Assembly (NCBI GenBank): GCA_021234155.1 | Contig: JAJEKV010000062.1 | Coordinates: forward strand, 1,284,602-1,348,601 | Origin: Isoetes taiwanensis | Lineage: Eukaryota; Streptophyta; Lycopodiopsida; Isoetales; Isoetaceae | Length of the DNA: 64,000 nt | Direction of reading: 5' to 3' | Shown: one piece after another, positions 36,966 to 48,339 of the stretch | How the letters are laid out: each line of letters opens with the position of its first letter | Position numbering within the stretch: the stretch's first letter is position 1 | Position numbers and translations under genes: made by a program | The notes under the pieces: model-generated | What the model was told of the DNA's origin: nothing | Database searches by the model: none | The model's input: the letters and a program-made list of their open reading frames with translations, nothing else

Positions 36966-37239
36966 AACACGGAGACTTACTCGCAATGGGCATTCACAAG
37001 TGTTAAAACCAAATAAGGCTATAATCTTTGAGGGTTCTTACTATTGTTAGCGACATGATTTATGAATACTTACTACAAAGGCGAGAGAGCCGACTAAAGC
37101 GCAAACTTCGTGTATATTACGATTTGAGGGAACATGAGTGAAGCTGCGTGATATTATCGAAGGGATATTATCGATATTATCATTGAGATAATGCGCTAAC
37201 GTTGAGATATTATCATCGATGCATCAAGTTAGCGTTGCA

Positions 37240-37366
37240 AAAAAAAAAAAAATCCCACGGTCGCCACCACGACCACGGTCCCGCGGTCAACCCGAGGTCA
37301 TCCTACGGTCAGCCCCCACGATCAACCTATATAAGACCGTCATTCCATTCCACAATAAACACCAAA
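37240..37366 (+). promoter_or_regulatory. Module 3 promoter, copy E
   Basis: A13, repeated ACGGTC words, then CCTATATAAGACC with TATATAA at 37,328-37,334, 39 bp before the ATG at 37,367. Confidence 0.55.
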
Positions 37367-37860
37367 ATGAAGAAAGAGAAATGAAGATGGCCAAGCAAGG
37401 TGAAGCTCTTAAAAGTGCAAGGCGGCAAAAGTGAAGGTGTTAAAAAAGTCTAGAATAATGAAGAACACAAAAAGAAGATGGAGAAGCATAAGCGTGAGCA
37501 CGCTAGAGGAATTGACTATTTGGAGCAAATGAAAGGTATGTTGTTTTGGAGAAAAGAAGTTGCCATGTTGGATGACTTGTTGGCCCAAAGAAAATTTCAA
37601 TTCTCGTCACAAGATGATGACTTGAAGCAAAACAAAGGGGATATCTCGACACTCAAAGCTGTTGTAGGCTCTCGGACCCTTGAGGAATTGTTTGATGACG
37701 ACTTGCCAAAACTAGAGGAACATGGAGATATGCTTGACTTTGTCAGCGTCAAAAGCAAGCAGGCGGGGATATCAATGCGATAAATCGTTGTTAGCAAACA
37801 TTGAGTTGCCAAGCCTTCAAGAATTGTTTGATGAAGACTTGCCTACGCTCAACAAAAATG
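37367..37860 (+). pseudogene. Dof-gene N-terminal part, copy E (truncated)
   Basis: Matches the first 450 bp of the copy B gene. The uninterrupted frame 37,478-37,783 gives the acidic block EELFDDDLPKLEEHGDMLDF, preceded by KEVAMLDDLLAQ. It ends within the next LFDEDLPT repeat, where segment D3 begins, so no Dof finger is present. Confidence 0.75.
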
Positions 37861-37889
37861 CCATATTGAGATTGTCAAAAATGCCATAT

Positions 37890-39560
37890 TGATTGTTTGA
37901 TGCTCAACAAAATGCCATATTGATTGTCAAATTACGTCACCGATTTTTTTCTATAAATGGCCCTGCAATATCTCTCAGAAATTGCAATTAAAACAGCTTG
38001 AATCGAACTCCAAATCAAGCGTAACAAAATCTCTAGGAATAAATGTCTTGTGAGAGATTATCTTCATCGGATAAAAACCCAATCACAATTCTCGATCATG
38101 CCTCTCATGCATAGGCGGCTTCTTAATGTCGGGCTTCTCCAATCCACGGCGGAGTTCGCGGATTCTTCTACGGCTTCTAATGAATCAACTTGTATAAGAC
38201 AACGATCTTGAATGGTTTGTCTTAGCCTCTTTGTGTCACGATCCACCAATTCGAAGATCCAAGCGTGGCAAACTTTTACATCCTAAAAAGCTCTTTCAAA
38301 TAGCTTTCGGATACTGCGTATCCATGTCCTAAATAGAGATGAGAAAAAGAAATTATGACACCTTTATTCCGGACCATCGATCGGCGCACATGCACCCATA
38401 AATAGTGGTAGTTAGGCCTGTTATAGTGCAAACAAATCTTATCCATTGATTTTTTATCTTAGCGTTACGCAATATATTCTTGGGGGGGTAAAGGGGTGCA
38501 TGCATGAAAGGAGGCAACCCCACCCTACCCATTAAAAGCTGCGGCTTCCTCTGTGACCCGGATCTCACAACTAATTAAACATGCATGCATGATTTTGCAA
38601 AGCTGTAGAAATTAGTTAGTGGATTTAGATAGCAAAAATAGGAGAATTTTTTTTTCCACATTAACACAATCTAACTTGAGGGGATGCAAATTGTGTTGTG
38701 GGTAGCCTTCAAAACCAACATGAAGTAGGCTATGCATAACTAAACCCTAAACGCGATTGAGATATTGTGCAATCAATAAGGTTGCAAATAAATTACAAAA
38801 TGCAAGCGCATTAACAATTAAGAATCTTACTTGCTATGAGCTGCACCAAGGAATGTGGTCCGAGTTAAACAACCCCAAAGGCTTATGTGGATCGGACCTC
38901 CAAGATTGAAGCACAAGTTCATGGAGGAAAGAAACTAGAATAAGCATTTGTGATGGCCTCCAACTTCAATTGCAAAAAGGGCCAATCGATTTAGAGACAT
39001 GGCGTAGAGAAAAACTCAAATCATCTCCACTGACAATAGAGCAATCCTAGCTGTTCGAATTTGCTTGAATTTAAAGGGGCCATTGCTTGATCATATTAAT
39101 TAGACCGAAGAATAGGAGAAAGAAAATGGAAGCAAAATATACATGTACGTATTATGTTTCTTTTTTGCTCTTTTATAATAGCCCATCTTTTAAACTTATT
39201 TACTGCATGAAGTCAAATATTCAAATATATGCGCTTCATTTTCCTATTTCTGTAGAATCTGTAAGAAATCTTGTAGCAAATTGTTATATCAAGGCCTAGA
39301 CTTAAAATGGTGACACGATCTTCTCAGACATTGCCAAATATGTATCTGGGTCCACAATTAATGACAATTTGAACCATAATGGGGACAATGTGGCATTTTG
39401 AGAATAGATTATCGGTTTGGCATTGTGAAATAGATGTGATCTCCGATTGTAGCTTATAGCTCCATGCTTCTCAAACATATGCTATAATGTTGAAGATGTG
39501 AAATTTCTCCCCTATTACATCATATTAACCTTGAGGATGTTTACCCTATTCCATTATATT
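37890..39560 (+). repeat. Segment D, copy D3
   Basis: Starts in the middle of D (AAATTACGTCACCGATTTTT, matching 32,640), so about 500 bp of exon are missing. It then follows D1 to the AT-rich tail and on to 39,560, where its tail matches D2 (35,540-35,790). A short TGCTCAACAAAATGCCATAT duplication lies at the left junction. Confidence 0.8.
38064..38249 (-). pseudogene. Upstream exon of unknown gene in D3
   Basis: Open minus-strand frame of 60 codons with DRDTKRLRQTIQDRCLIQVD. Best-preserved version of the exon also seen at 30,905-31,195. Confidence 0.4.
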
Positions 39561-40260
39561 GATTCCCCTACGATGCTATCCTTTAGTGATATATATGTTC
39601 ACACAAGGCATTATAAAAGATTTTTTCTTGTGTATTTCAAGATTGACACACATCCATTACTTACTACCACATAAGAGAAATGTTAGCGGTGACCTTGGCC
39701 TCATAATAAATTTCTAGTTGATTTGAATATGCCAAATAAATTCCAGCCCAGCGGTTTTAGTGTGTTAGCGGTAGTGGCGAGAAATGATTCGGGATCCCAT
39801 TCCCGCACTTTAAAATCCATGTCTATTAGAAAATACATAGCTAGCGAGATTTTCCCGGTTGAAGTGTTATGAGTGGGCTATATATTTCTAGTGTATGCAT
39901 TCAACACACTTTTAAGCGAGGGGCACAAATGTGAAGGCTTTGTTTGAATCAACCTTTTTAGAATGGGAAGGGAAGGCATAAGGTGCATAACCATTTCAGT
40001 AGTTCTCTTGAAGCAGGGCCTCCAACGCTACAACATGATGGCAGTATGTGATACGTCTTGTATAAATGAATGAGTTTGAGACCATGGTCTTGTGAAAAAA
40101 GTGTATGTTTATTATGGCAACATTTTTTTTCAGGCCATATAGGAAATGCCATGTCATTTTTTTGGGCAAAATGTTGATAATACAATGCCAGGAATATTTC
40201 GTTCACCATAGACCCGCATAGACAAAAGACTTGGCTAATATTGATATTGATCCACAATGT
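39560..40260. other. Junction between D3 and copy B
   Basis: No gene. The last 180 bp (about 40,080-40,260) repeat module 1 text (GTATGTTTATTATGGCAAC and CTTGGCTAATATTGATATTG), so a partial extra module-1 unit precedes copy B. Confidence 0.55.
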
Positions 40261-40344
40261 AACATGGTCATCCCATACCAGTTCCTATATAAAATAATGC
40301 CAGGAATATTCTGCTCATTGATGGCTCGCAGGTAACGTAACGTT

Positions 40345-40543
40345 GAAAAAAAAAACCATAAACCCACATAATGTAATGACAAAAGATGTGGCTACAATGC
40401 AATATGGTCATCTCTCACATGGTCACTTTATATAAGACCACGGAAATAAGACCACGATCATCCCACCACGATCACCTTATATAATACCACGGTCATCTCA
40501 TATAAGACCAAGGTCACAGCAAGCGGAGGAGAAGGCGGCGAAG
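40345..40543 (+). promoter_or_regulatory. Module 1 promoter, copy B
   Basis: A10, CCATAAACCCACATAATGTA, then three TATATAA/ATATAA elements (about 40,430, 40,478 and 40,499) alternating with ACCACGGTCA and ACGATCATC words. The ATG follows at 40,544. Confidence 0.55.
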
Positions 40544-40657
40544 ATGGCAAAGCGGGATCTTGTAAAATTGTATGTTTATTATGGCAATGCTCTTTTCGGA
40601 CCATATGTCCAGATAGAGACTATAGGAAATGTCATGTCATCTTTTTTGGGCGTCTGA
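40544..40657 (+). CDS. Module 1 short ORF, copy B
   Basis: 37 codons, starting MAKRDLVKLYVYYGNALFGP and ending TGA. The context GAAGATGGCAAAG is shared with copies A and E. Small, with a basic start and an aromatic middle. No recognised domain. The sequence continues to match E after the stop, so the true product may be longer if an indel error is present. Confidence 0.4.
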   Translation: MAKRDLVKLYVYYGNALFGPYVQIETIGNVMSSFLGV

Positions 40658-40882
40658 AAGCGTCATGTCATACCAAGAATATTTCGTTCATCATAAACCC
40701 ACATAATGTAATGACAAAAGTCTTGGCTAATATTGATATTGATCCATAGCGTAACACGGTCAAACAATGGCGGGAATATATGCCGTTCATCGATGGCTCA
40801 CATATAAGGTAACGTTAAAAAATATTAACCCATAATGACAAAAGGCGTGGCTACACATAACAAGTCATCTCCACGGTCACCT

Positions 40883-40889
40883 TATATAA
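40883..40889 (+). promoter_or_regulatory. TATA box of module 2, copy B
   Basis: TATATAA inside CACGGTCACCTTATATAAGA, 35 bp before the ATG at 40,918. Confidence 0.6.
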
Positions 40890-40917
40890 GACCACAGTCA
40901 CATTGAAGCAGGAGAAG

Positions 40918-41450
40918 ATGACGAAGATGGTGAAGCTGGGCCTTGCCGCAATGGAGTGATGTTTCAGAGAACCTTAAGACAAGAGACAAGCTCTTTGCAT
41001 CCGAAAAATTGCAGATGGATAAAAGCTTTGTACAATATAGCATGGATTTCTCTTTGAAGCGTCGGCACAATAATAAGGTCCTCAAGGACAAGAATTCCCA
41101 AAGCGTTGGAACCCGGTCCGTCTTGTGTTTACGAGCTAATCGTGAGAAAAAGAAAGAAGAGATCCATCGCACCCTAAATGAGAAAATCCTAAAAGCCGCG
41201 AGAGAGACTTACTCTGCACTAGCCATAACATATCTCCCACGAGGAATAAATGGGCACTTACAAGGCATATAAAAGCTCAATTTCAAAATTTCGATGTTCT
41301 TACGGACATCAGATAAAATTGGACGATATAGAGAAAATTAGCATGGCTCTGCGCAAAAGGATGACACGTATAAATCAAGAAATGGTCAATTCTTTTTCCC
41401 ACGGCTCAATTGTTCTTTTGCTAAAATTGGATTTTTTTTTTTTTGGCAAA
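40918..41450 (+). pseudogene. Module 2 ORF, copy B, unknown basic protein
   Basis: The ATG gives MTKMVKLGLA and a stop soon after. One frame over, an open stretch to 41,272 reads QWSDVSENLKTRDKLF, KSFVQYSMDFSLKRRHNN, LCLRANREKKKEEIHRTL and AARETYSALAITYLPRGING. A second open block near 41,285-41,440 has GHQIKLDDIEKISMALRKRM. Conservation in copies A and E supports coding. Rich in Lys/Arg. No known family. Confidence 0.5.
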
Positions 41451-41499
41451 GGGCAAAGTCTCGTTTATAGCATGCCCACCATTTTTCAATTGTTGTTTT

Positions 41500-44055
41500 C
41501 GCTTCCCACCCTTTATACCTTTTGACACCAAGCTAACAACAAAAAGTGAGGAAGATTAGAAGTTGTAGTTTGCATGGCCATCCATCCGTATGCCATTTTC
41601 ATTTCTTTCTATTCTTTGATGAAAGATAGAAAAATAGTTTTCTTTCTTTTAAACAAGTCGCTTTTTGCAACAAAGGGTTGCCCTCTATATCAATCAATCT
41701 TGTTAATTTGGAAATTTCAGGTTTGACCAAAACTTTTTTGGAATTTTTTTAACTTCGATTTCCTATGATTTTTGTGGGTTTTGGCGGTAGGTAAAAATTC
41801 CGGCTATCAAAAATCGAAAGACTTTTCTTGGTTATTTTCCCCTTTCCAAAAATTGGGAAGAAGATTTATATGGAGAAAATGAGATCGTGTGTTGTTGGCG
41901 GATTTAGGAAGTTTTTATCTTTGAGGCGATGCATGTATGCATCCGCAGGCCATGATCAGATCGGTAATATTTGCATTTGGAGGTCGGATTAGGGCTTTAG
42001 TTCACGCAAATGGCGAAGATGGTCATGGCAATTGGGTATGCACCATGCTTGCAACCGCATCAATGGGCCGAGAGGCCTTTGGGAGACCGAAAGCCGTTAG
42101 AAGACGATGTGAGATGGTTGCCTCTATATTCCAAAGAGTTTATCATTGTTGTTTCTTCCGATTGTTTTTCTGCATGTGATCTCGGCATCCAACTCCATAT
42201 GAATAGGTATTTTGTTTTCTTTGAATCGCCGTTTTACCTTTTCGGTCATTTTACCTTTTTTGGTGGGGGCGGGTCATATCGGCTTATGTTCTCGCTTGAA
42301 AAAGCTTTTCATTGTTGTTTCTCTGATTTTTCCTATACAAGTGCCATTGCATACAAACACTTATTGGACAAGGATCTTGGCCTCGAAGCTCAATGAGCGG
42401 TGATTTTCTTTCTATTCTATTATGTTGTATAGGAGAATGAACATGCTTCTCAACATAAAAATTTATTGATATCATGTAATAGTATCTTTTTTAGAATTTT
42501 TGGCTCTGTTTTGCGCTATCTTTGCTCTAAACAATAGGACATTTGATTCGATAGAAATCCTAGCAATAAATGCCATAAGGAAGAATGCAGTTTTGCTTTT
42601 CAACATGTATGCACATTTAATATTTTTTTGGCCCCTGTATGCAGCCTAAATCTAACTTATACAAGCATGCAGCATATGAAGTTGCTTGCAAGGCCACATC
42701 TTCAATGTCACTGATCTTATATGGTTGGTTAACGCCTTTGCTATTGTTATTTCTGTGTCAGCAGCTGTCAGAGGTAAGATTGAAGCAACATTAAACTCAC
42801 AAGAGGATGCAGAAGGAACACATATTTTTTCACCGCAAGACTTTGTCCTATTCACATGTCCTGGGTGTTGCAAACGAGGTAGAAGCTTTTTGTGATTCCA
42901 TTTTCTAATTAGCTGTGTGGTAGATATTTTCTTTGACAGCTGAGCCAGTTTGATTTAGTTTATAGTTTGGCACTTAAAACGCACTTTGTAGTGCTTGACA
43001 ACCCATTTATCAAGGAGGACACCATGGCTACTTTTGTCCAGGTAATGCTATGTGTTTTCTATATTTTCTATGGGAACATGTACGTTGTTGCCAATTTGCA
43101 TTTATTCACTCTGTAACGATCTGCTCATTCTAGCCCTCATAAGCTGAACTTTCTAAGATTGATCTGCAGGCTGCAGTTTGGGCAAGAAATAATTTATCCA
43201 AGCTTTGCTAACATAATCTAACATGACGCCTTTATGAATCCCGAGTTTTTAGTAATCCTATACTTTCAAAACTCAGTGCTCTTTTAATTTGTGAAGTATT
43301 CCTGCTGGATGGGAAGTCATGGAAGGCTTGAATTTGTGGCAGATGTGTTATAATTTAGTTATATTTTTATTGAGTAGAATTTAAATGCTTGATTGGTTGC
43401 TCTCTCATGCAGTTGCAGTGCCATGATTTTCAATTACATGCCTAGAGGTAATCCTAATGGAATATGGATGTTTACAATAGTAGCTCTCTCCTCTCTTCTT
43501 ATGATTTGGGTCTGCATTTTGCCACACATATATATGAGAAGTAATATTTTTGCAGGGTTTTTTTGTTCCGCCTTCTCACGTCTTCGTAAGGCCATGGTTA
43601 ATTAATGTGGCATATTGATTCAGGATTCGAAGTGTCATGGTTAACAAAGTGGCATATTAATAATTGCTGATTTAGGATTCTTACTGTCTACTGCAACTTT
43701 AGAGGTGACAGATATGTACATGAAAGTTATGCAAGAAACATTGTTTATTGTTTGGCCTTGCAGATGCAGGTCCACGAATAGAATCCATTCTCTCCGTGCT
43801 ATAGCTTCAACTGAATTTTGTCATGTGTAGAAGCTTCCAGTGCAAGGCAAGTACTAACCCAATTCAAAGCGTGCTACCGCGACTTTCTAGCAAAAAATTT
43901 TATTTATTGCTTATTTTGCTGTGGACAATTAAAGATGCCTCTTTTGTGCATCAGTCCCTTCCCTCAGATGACCTATTGTGGAAAGGATGCAATACATGCT
44001 TCGTACTTGAATTGAGTTACCAACATGTTTTACACTTGAATTGAGGTATGTCTGA
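41500..44055 (+). other. Intron-rich stretch with possible small exons, copy B
   Basis: Best candidate: ATGGCTACTTTTGTCCAG (43,024-43,041) in a strong ACCATGG context, donor GTAATG at 43,042, acceptor GATCTGCAG ending at 43,169, then a short exon to TAA (MATFVQ-AAVWARNNLSKLC). Other acceptors end near 43,410 and 43,765. Open frames at 42,686-42,895 (EATLNSQEDAEGTHIFSPQD) and 43,823-44,044 may be exons. No family recognised. Confidence 0.35.
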
Positions 44056-44059
44056 TGCT

Positions 44060-46650
44060 ATATTTAATGAAATTGAAGTCTAACATCTTATGCTTACGGC
44101 CCGGTGAACCGGCTCGCCGAGGGTAGGGGGCGGATGCTTTGGGAGAGACCGCTCTCGACAATCCCACGAGGGGCTGCAACCACCTTCCCCGCCAATCATT
44201 GGTTCGATGGCCGAATGTCGGGAGCTGAAACGATGGCTCCGCCAAGTCTTTGGACCCCACCATTAGCCCATGAGCCATCCGTCAATACCGCTCCTTCCTC
44301 AAGACCAAGAAAGCCGGTACCTTGCGAACTCAAAGAATGAGATGTTTGGTCTTCTAGACCGCCACCCTAGGGCCTTACGGAGAAAGGTCTTGAGTAAGCT
44401 CGCCACGACCCACGGGAAATATTACCCCGGAACAATGGGTGAGATACTTGCGGTATTTGTATGACCCAATGGGAAGCCGGGCACCGGTACCTCCCATGAC
44501 AGGCCTAGCGGTCATTCTTGAAGGGGATGTCATAATGGGCCCGCAACACCTCGCTAACGGGAAGGCGCCAGATTTGGATGGTATCGCGGTGAGCTTCTCA
44601 AGTGGGCGGGCCCCAATGGTGCCGGTTCTCCGCGGCACTCTTCAACGAGGGGCATTGCAAGAAGGCTTCCCCCCGACTTTGGACTACCGGTAGAGTTGTG
44701 CCCGTGATACAAAGCGGGGACCCCCCGGCCCGACCAACTATCGTACCATTATGGTCGGATTACGTCTTTGCCAAGTTGCTTGCGGGATTCTTGGAGGTGA
44801 TTGACACTTTGGGCGGAGGATGGAGAAGTCTTGGGCTTCGCAGCGGAGGCTTCCGCCCCGGCATTCTACTATTGACCATATCTTCACTCTGCGAACACTC
44901 ATAGAGGATAGCCGAATCGGCCTTGAGAATGCATCTTTGTTGCTTTGTGGATTTCGCAAAGGCTTTTTGACGATTGCCTCGGGATAAGTTGTGGGACCGA
45001 TTGAGACTGACTAGGGACCCCCGTCGACTTGTAGAATGCTATATCTGAGACTATAACGAGAGGCTTGCTCGGTCGTCTCACCTTGTCGGGAGCAGTTGTT
45101 AGTAGCATTGGGGTGCCGGAACTACCCTCTATCCCCGGCGCTCTTCGGCTTGTACATTGACCAGCTAGAAGAATGGCTAGGCTGAGACCACGGGGGCTTC
45201 GGTTGATGCACCACATAATCCGGCAACTCATATATCGCTGATGATGTTGACACGCTTTCGCATATACCAGAGGACATGCAACGCCACCGGATGCTTTGGA
45301 CACTTTACGCCAATTCAGCGACATGAGAGTTAACTTGGCCAAGACAAGGGTGCTTCTTTGGTCCCATCATCCCGGCACCACGTCTTCCCTCATTCACTTA
45401 CGGGGGCGGGTAGTGGAGGTGGCTCGGTCTTATAAGTATTTGGGCATTGAGTTTTCTACTACCACACCTTTGGGATGCATCCATCGTTTCAGGTCACTGC
45501 AGGCTGGAAAGCCACGTATGCAATGCAAAACAACTTGATCACAAGGTAGAGTTTGTATGCATGGGGTCACCGGGCACACTTGTTGGGGGCCTTGGTTGAA
45601 CCGGTCCTCCTCTATGGGGGGCAGAAGTGTGGGGGCGGTGATATCCCTCACCACTTGGAGCGATCTAGAGCAGTGTGAAGGCTTTCTTGGCCCGGGCACT
45701 AGGAGTGAAATCCACGGTCCCCATATCGAGATCTTGCTCCAAGAGCAGGCTTCCTTCCATTCAGAGGGCTGCGTTGGAGCGTCACATTATTTATTTCGGA
45801 AGGTGGTGGCTATGGATGATGCCCGGCTGCCCAACCTTGCTTTGGCGATGGCGATGGGCCCTTGGCGACTCAAAGCTTCTTTGGAAAGACAAGCAAGCCC
45901 GGTGGTTCTCGCTATGGAATGTGCGAGGCACACAGATGTGGACCGGTGCATACAGAAGGAACGCGCTGCCTTGAAGCGGTACTTGGATGCTTGCTTCATG
46001 GCCAAGCTTTGGGATCAGAGGCCTGTCACATGTCAAGGTGGCAAATTATCGACAAGCGAGGTTAATCCCATGCTCACGAGGGGCCCACACCACTACCTGC
46101 AGCACCCATCTACCCATGAAAAGCGCGGGGTGATTTCTTCCATTCGCGACAGGTGCACACCACCTCCGCATTGAGACAGGGGGAGATGGATTGGGGGCAG
46201 CGTGAGGACCGAGTCTGTCGATCTTTGTCAGCGAGCCATTGAGGATGAAAGTCCGCGCCCTCGGACACTGTCCGCGATCACGAGCATATCCGGGCTCGGT
46301 ATGCTCGGTTAGTTTTGCCCCATCAGGCCTTGCATGAGCTACTGAGCACGGCCTCTGTAGGCTTGTTGGGATCGTACCTCCGGGAGGTAATGGATACGCG
46401 GACTCAGTTATGCCCCCCTGTCCGACATTAACCTCAGCTGTACTTGTGATTATGTATATAACTGTGCAGTATGTCAGCATCCTTATTGCTACTAAGGTTT
46501 TTCCCCCGAAAACCCTTCGGGGCGGGGGTTTTTTAATCCTGGTAGTAATACGCCTGCTGCTCTCTCTTTGTACTTGGGTCCCATAGGCCAGTTGGTCTCC
46601 GTGGACGATAAAATCATATTCTATTCTATTCTATTCTAATATTAAAGCTT
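44060..46650 (+). mobile_element. LINE-1 (VDFAKAF/YADD type), copy B
   Basis: Non-LTR retrotransposon second-ORF remnant. Blocks in order: LLDRHPRALRRKVLSKLA (about 44,360-44,420); LEGDV and ANGKAPDLDGIA (44,519-44,590), the RT finger motif NGKAPGPDG; VDFAKAF (44,948-44,968); ADDVD (about 45,237-45,252), the catalytic aspartates; VNLAKTRVLLW; ARSYKYLGIEFS (about 45,422-45,462); and a C-terminal EDE-containing zinc-knuckle-like block near 46,230. The 3' region has a 7-bp hairpin and ends in GATAAAATCATATTCTATTC. Several frameshifts prevent function as read. The 5' end is not clear. Confidence 0.85.
46504..46522. repeat. Hairpin in LINE-1 3' UTR
   Basis: CCCCGAA at 46,504-46,510 and TTCGGGG at 46,516-46,522 form a perfect 7-bp stem with loop AACCC. 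A damaged version lies at the same place in copy A (about 6,120-6,140). LINE RTs often recognise 3' stem-loops, so a role in template recognition is possible. Confidence 0.75.
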
Positions 46651-47320
46651 TTTCACCAGTGGTGTTTCTAGCTTAGAGTGTGATCTAAGCACCCACAACC
46701 TGCGCCGAAAAGCACGAAGTGAATGAGCTATGGGTGTACAAACACAAGCGAGCTCTCTGCTTTAGATTTGTAAGTTGAAAGTACACCTTCGACTTGGACT
46801 TTTTTTGTTCTGTATATTTTCATTCTCTGATCACAGAGTCTTAGAGACTGTGGAGTCAACATTGGTTGCATATGCAAAATAGGGTTTCAGTTAGTTGTAA
46901 GCAATGATTGCCTTTTAGATATGAGCACATTATAAACCATATAGTGGTTGGAAATGCAAAGTAGAGTTTTTGTTCGTTTTAAGTTATGCCTGGCTTCTAG
47001 ATGTGACTAGACCATGCGATGGGCACAAATATATTTGGCTAGACATGAATATATGGAGATGCATGTTAAAATTTATATTCACTTTTATCATCATGAGTTC
47101 TACCACCCTTTGCAAACAGCTTGACTGTCGGTAGATATTTAATTGATAAGGTTATGTAGTTTTTGTAGTTGTTGCCTGCTTTGCATGTTCAGGTGGAACA
47201 CAAGTTTCCCAAATTTGGATATATTAAAGGCCATTCAGGGGACCGGTAATATTGTTACGTGAGATCTAGAGAAAATAAGAATATGAGGCTTCTCTCCTAC
47301 TACAACACCATAGTGCTTTA
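46651..47320. other. AT-rich spacer, copy B
   Basis: No gene seen; colinear with copy A 6,250-6,990. Confidence 0.5.
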
Positions 47321-47329
47321 GATGCATGA

Positions 47330-48330
47330 CAACTACATTTCTGATTTATGTTCTGAACATATCTATTCATGTGGCATTTATTTTCAAATGTTTATGTAGA
47401 TCAGAAGCAGAATCCGGAGTTGCAGACCTCAATGAAAGCAGATTTATCACTTCTATAAATGTTGCGGGGACCATCGAGTGCCAAGTTTCAACCAGTTTTA
47501 ACACCTGTGGCAATATTAGCAAATAGTACATGAGCCTACAAGGATCAAACCTTTGTCGAACATCTACTGAAATCACTGATTCATCAAGGTGTAGTTCAAA
47601 TCCTTCTAGCATGAGGTTTTAGTAACGCTTATAAGTTCACTGTTGCATTGACATGCTCCTATTTTGTTATCTTGCCATATATAATGTTTTGCAACGATGC
47701 TTTCCTTACTAACATCTTTACATATCCTGACATCATTTTATTCCAGGATTTTATTTTTGATAGCGAATATTGTATCCAAGACCGTAAATAGCACCATTCA
47801 AATCTACCTCTGTTTTTGCATCACAGAGTTGTCAGCAATGAATTCTTCAACCTAGCAGCTACACTTCAGCAATCTTGACATCATACTTCCGACACAGGTC
47901 TCTGATATACATAACTCCTCCCAAAATAACTTTGTCCATAGCCACAAAAGGTTTGAGGAGATTTCTAGTGCATTTGAAAGTCTCGAAACATATTTGTCTA
48001 CAAAGGCCAATATTGGAAGGCACTAACTTCGTGATATGGTAGTAGAAGCATGAGACTGCGAAGAGCCACTGGCATGATTGGCATGATTTACATATAGAAT
48101 GAGCTGAACAAATGAAATGAAATGCTGCATCTTCTCTCTTTTATCTTCTTCGTGCACAAACCTTGGCTGTTGCATCATCAGATTTATCTACATTTGCAAG
48201 ATTCAACTCAAACACTGCTAAACCAAGCCATCGTCTTTATGACATTGATTTCCTTGGGTATCCTCACAAGATGCTTTACCTCTGCACCAAGGTTTATTAT
48301 CTCTGTAGCATTTTTGATGTAGGATAACAT
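47330..48330 (-). pseudogene. Antisense coding remnant, copy B, unknown family
   Basis: Minus-strand blocks from right to left: AEVKHLVRIPKEINVIKTMA (about 48,295-48,235); LCRQICFETFKCTRNLLKPF followed by VILGGVMYIRDLCRKYDVKI (about 48,010-47,870); EVDLNGAIYGLGYNI (about 47,810-47,765); and an open frame 47,612-47,367 with HLDESVISVDVRQRF. Blocks are in different frames, as expected with indel errors or introns. Copy A keeps the same text. Function unknown. Confidence 0.4.
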
Positions 48331-48339
48331 TAACAATGT

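Larger units (their letters stand above)
36019..37860 (+). repeat. Copy E: internally deleted derivative of A/B
   Basis: 36,019-36,965 matches the left end of A/B (modules 1 and 2). The match then jumps to the sequence found at about 9,090 in A and 49,487 in B, passes the short ATTATCATTGAGATA stretch, and reaches module 3 (37,240-37,850). About 8 kb containing the intron-rich region, LINE-1 and the antisense gene is absent. The junction near 36,975-36,990 shows a short shared ACAAG. It is either a deletion derivative or an unexpanded ancestral form. It ends abruptly inside the acidic-repeat part of the Dof gene. Confidence 0.8.
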
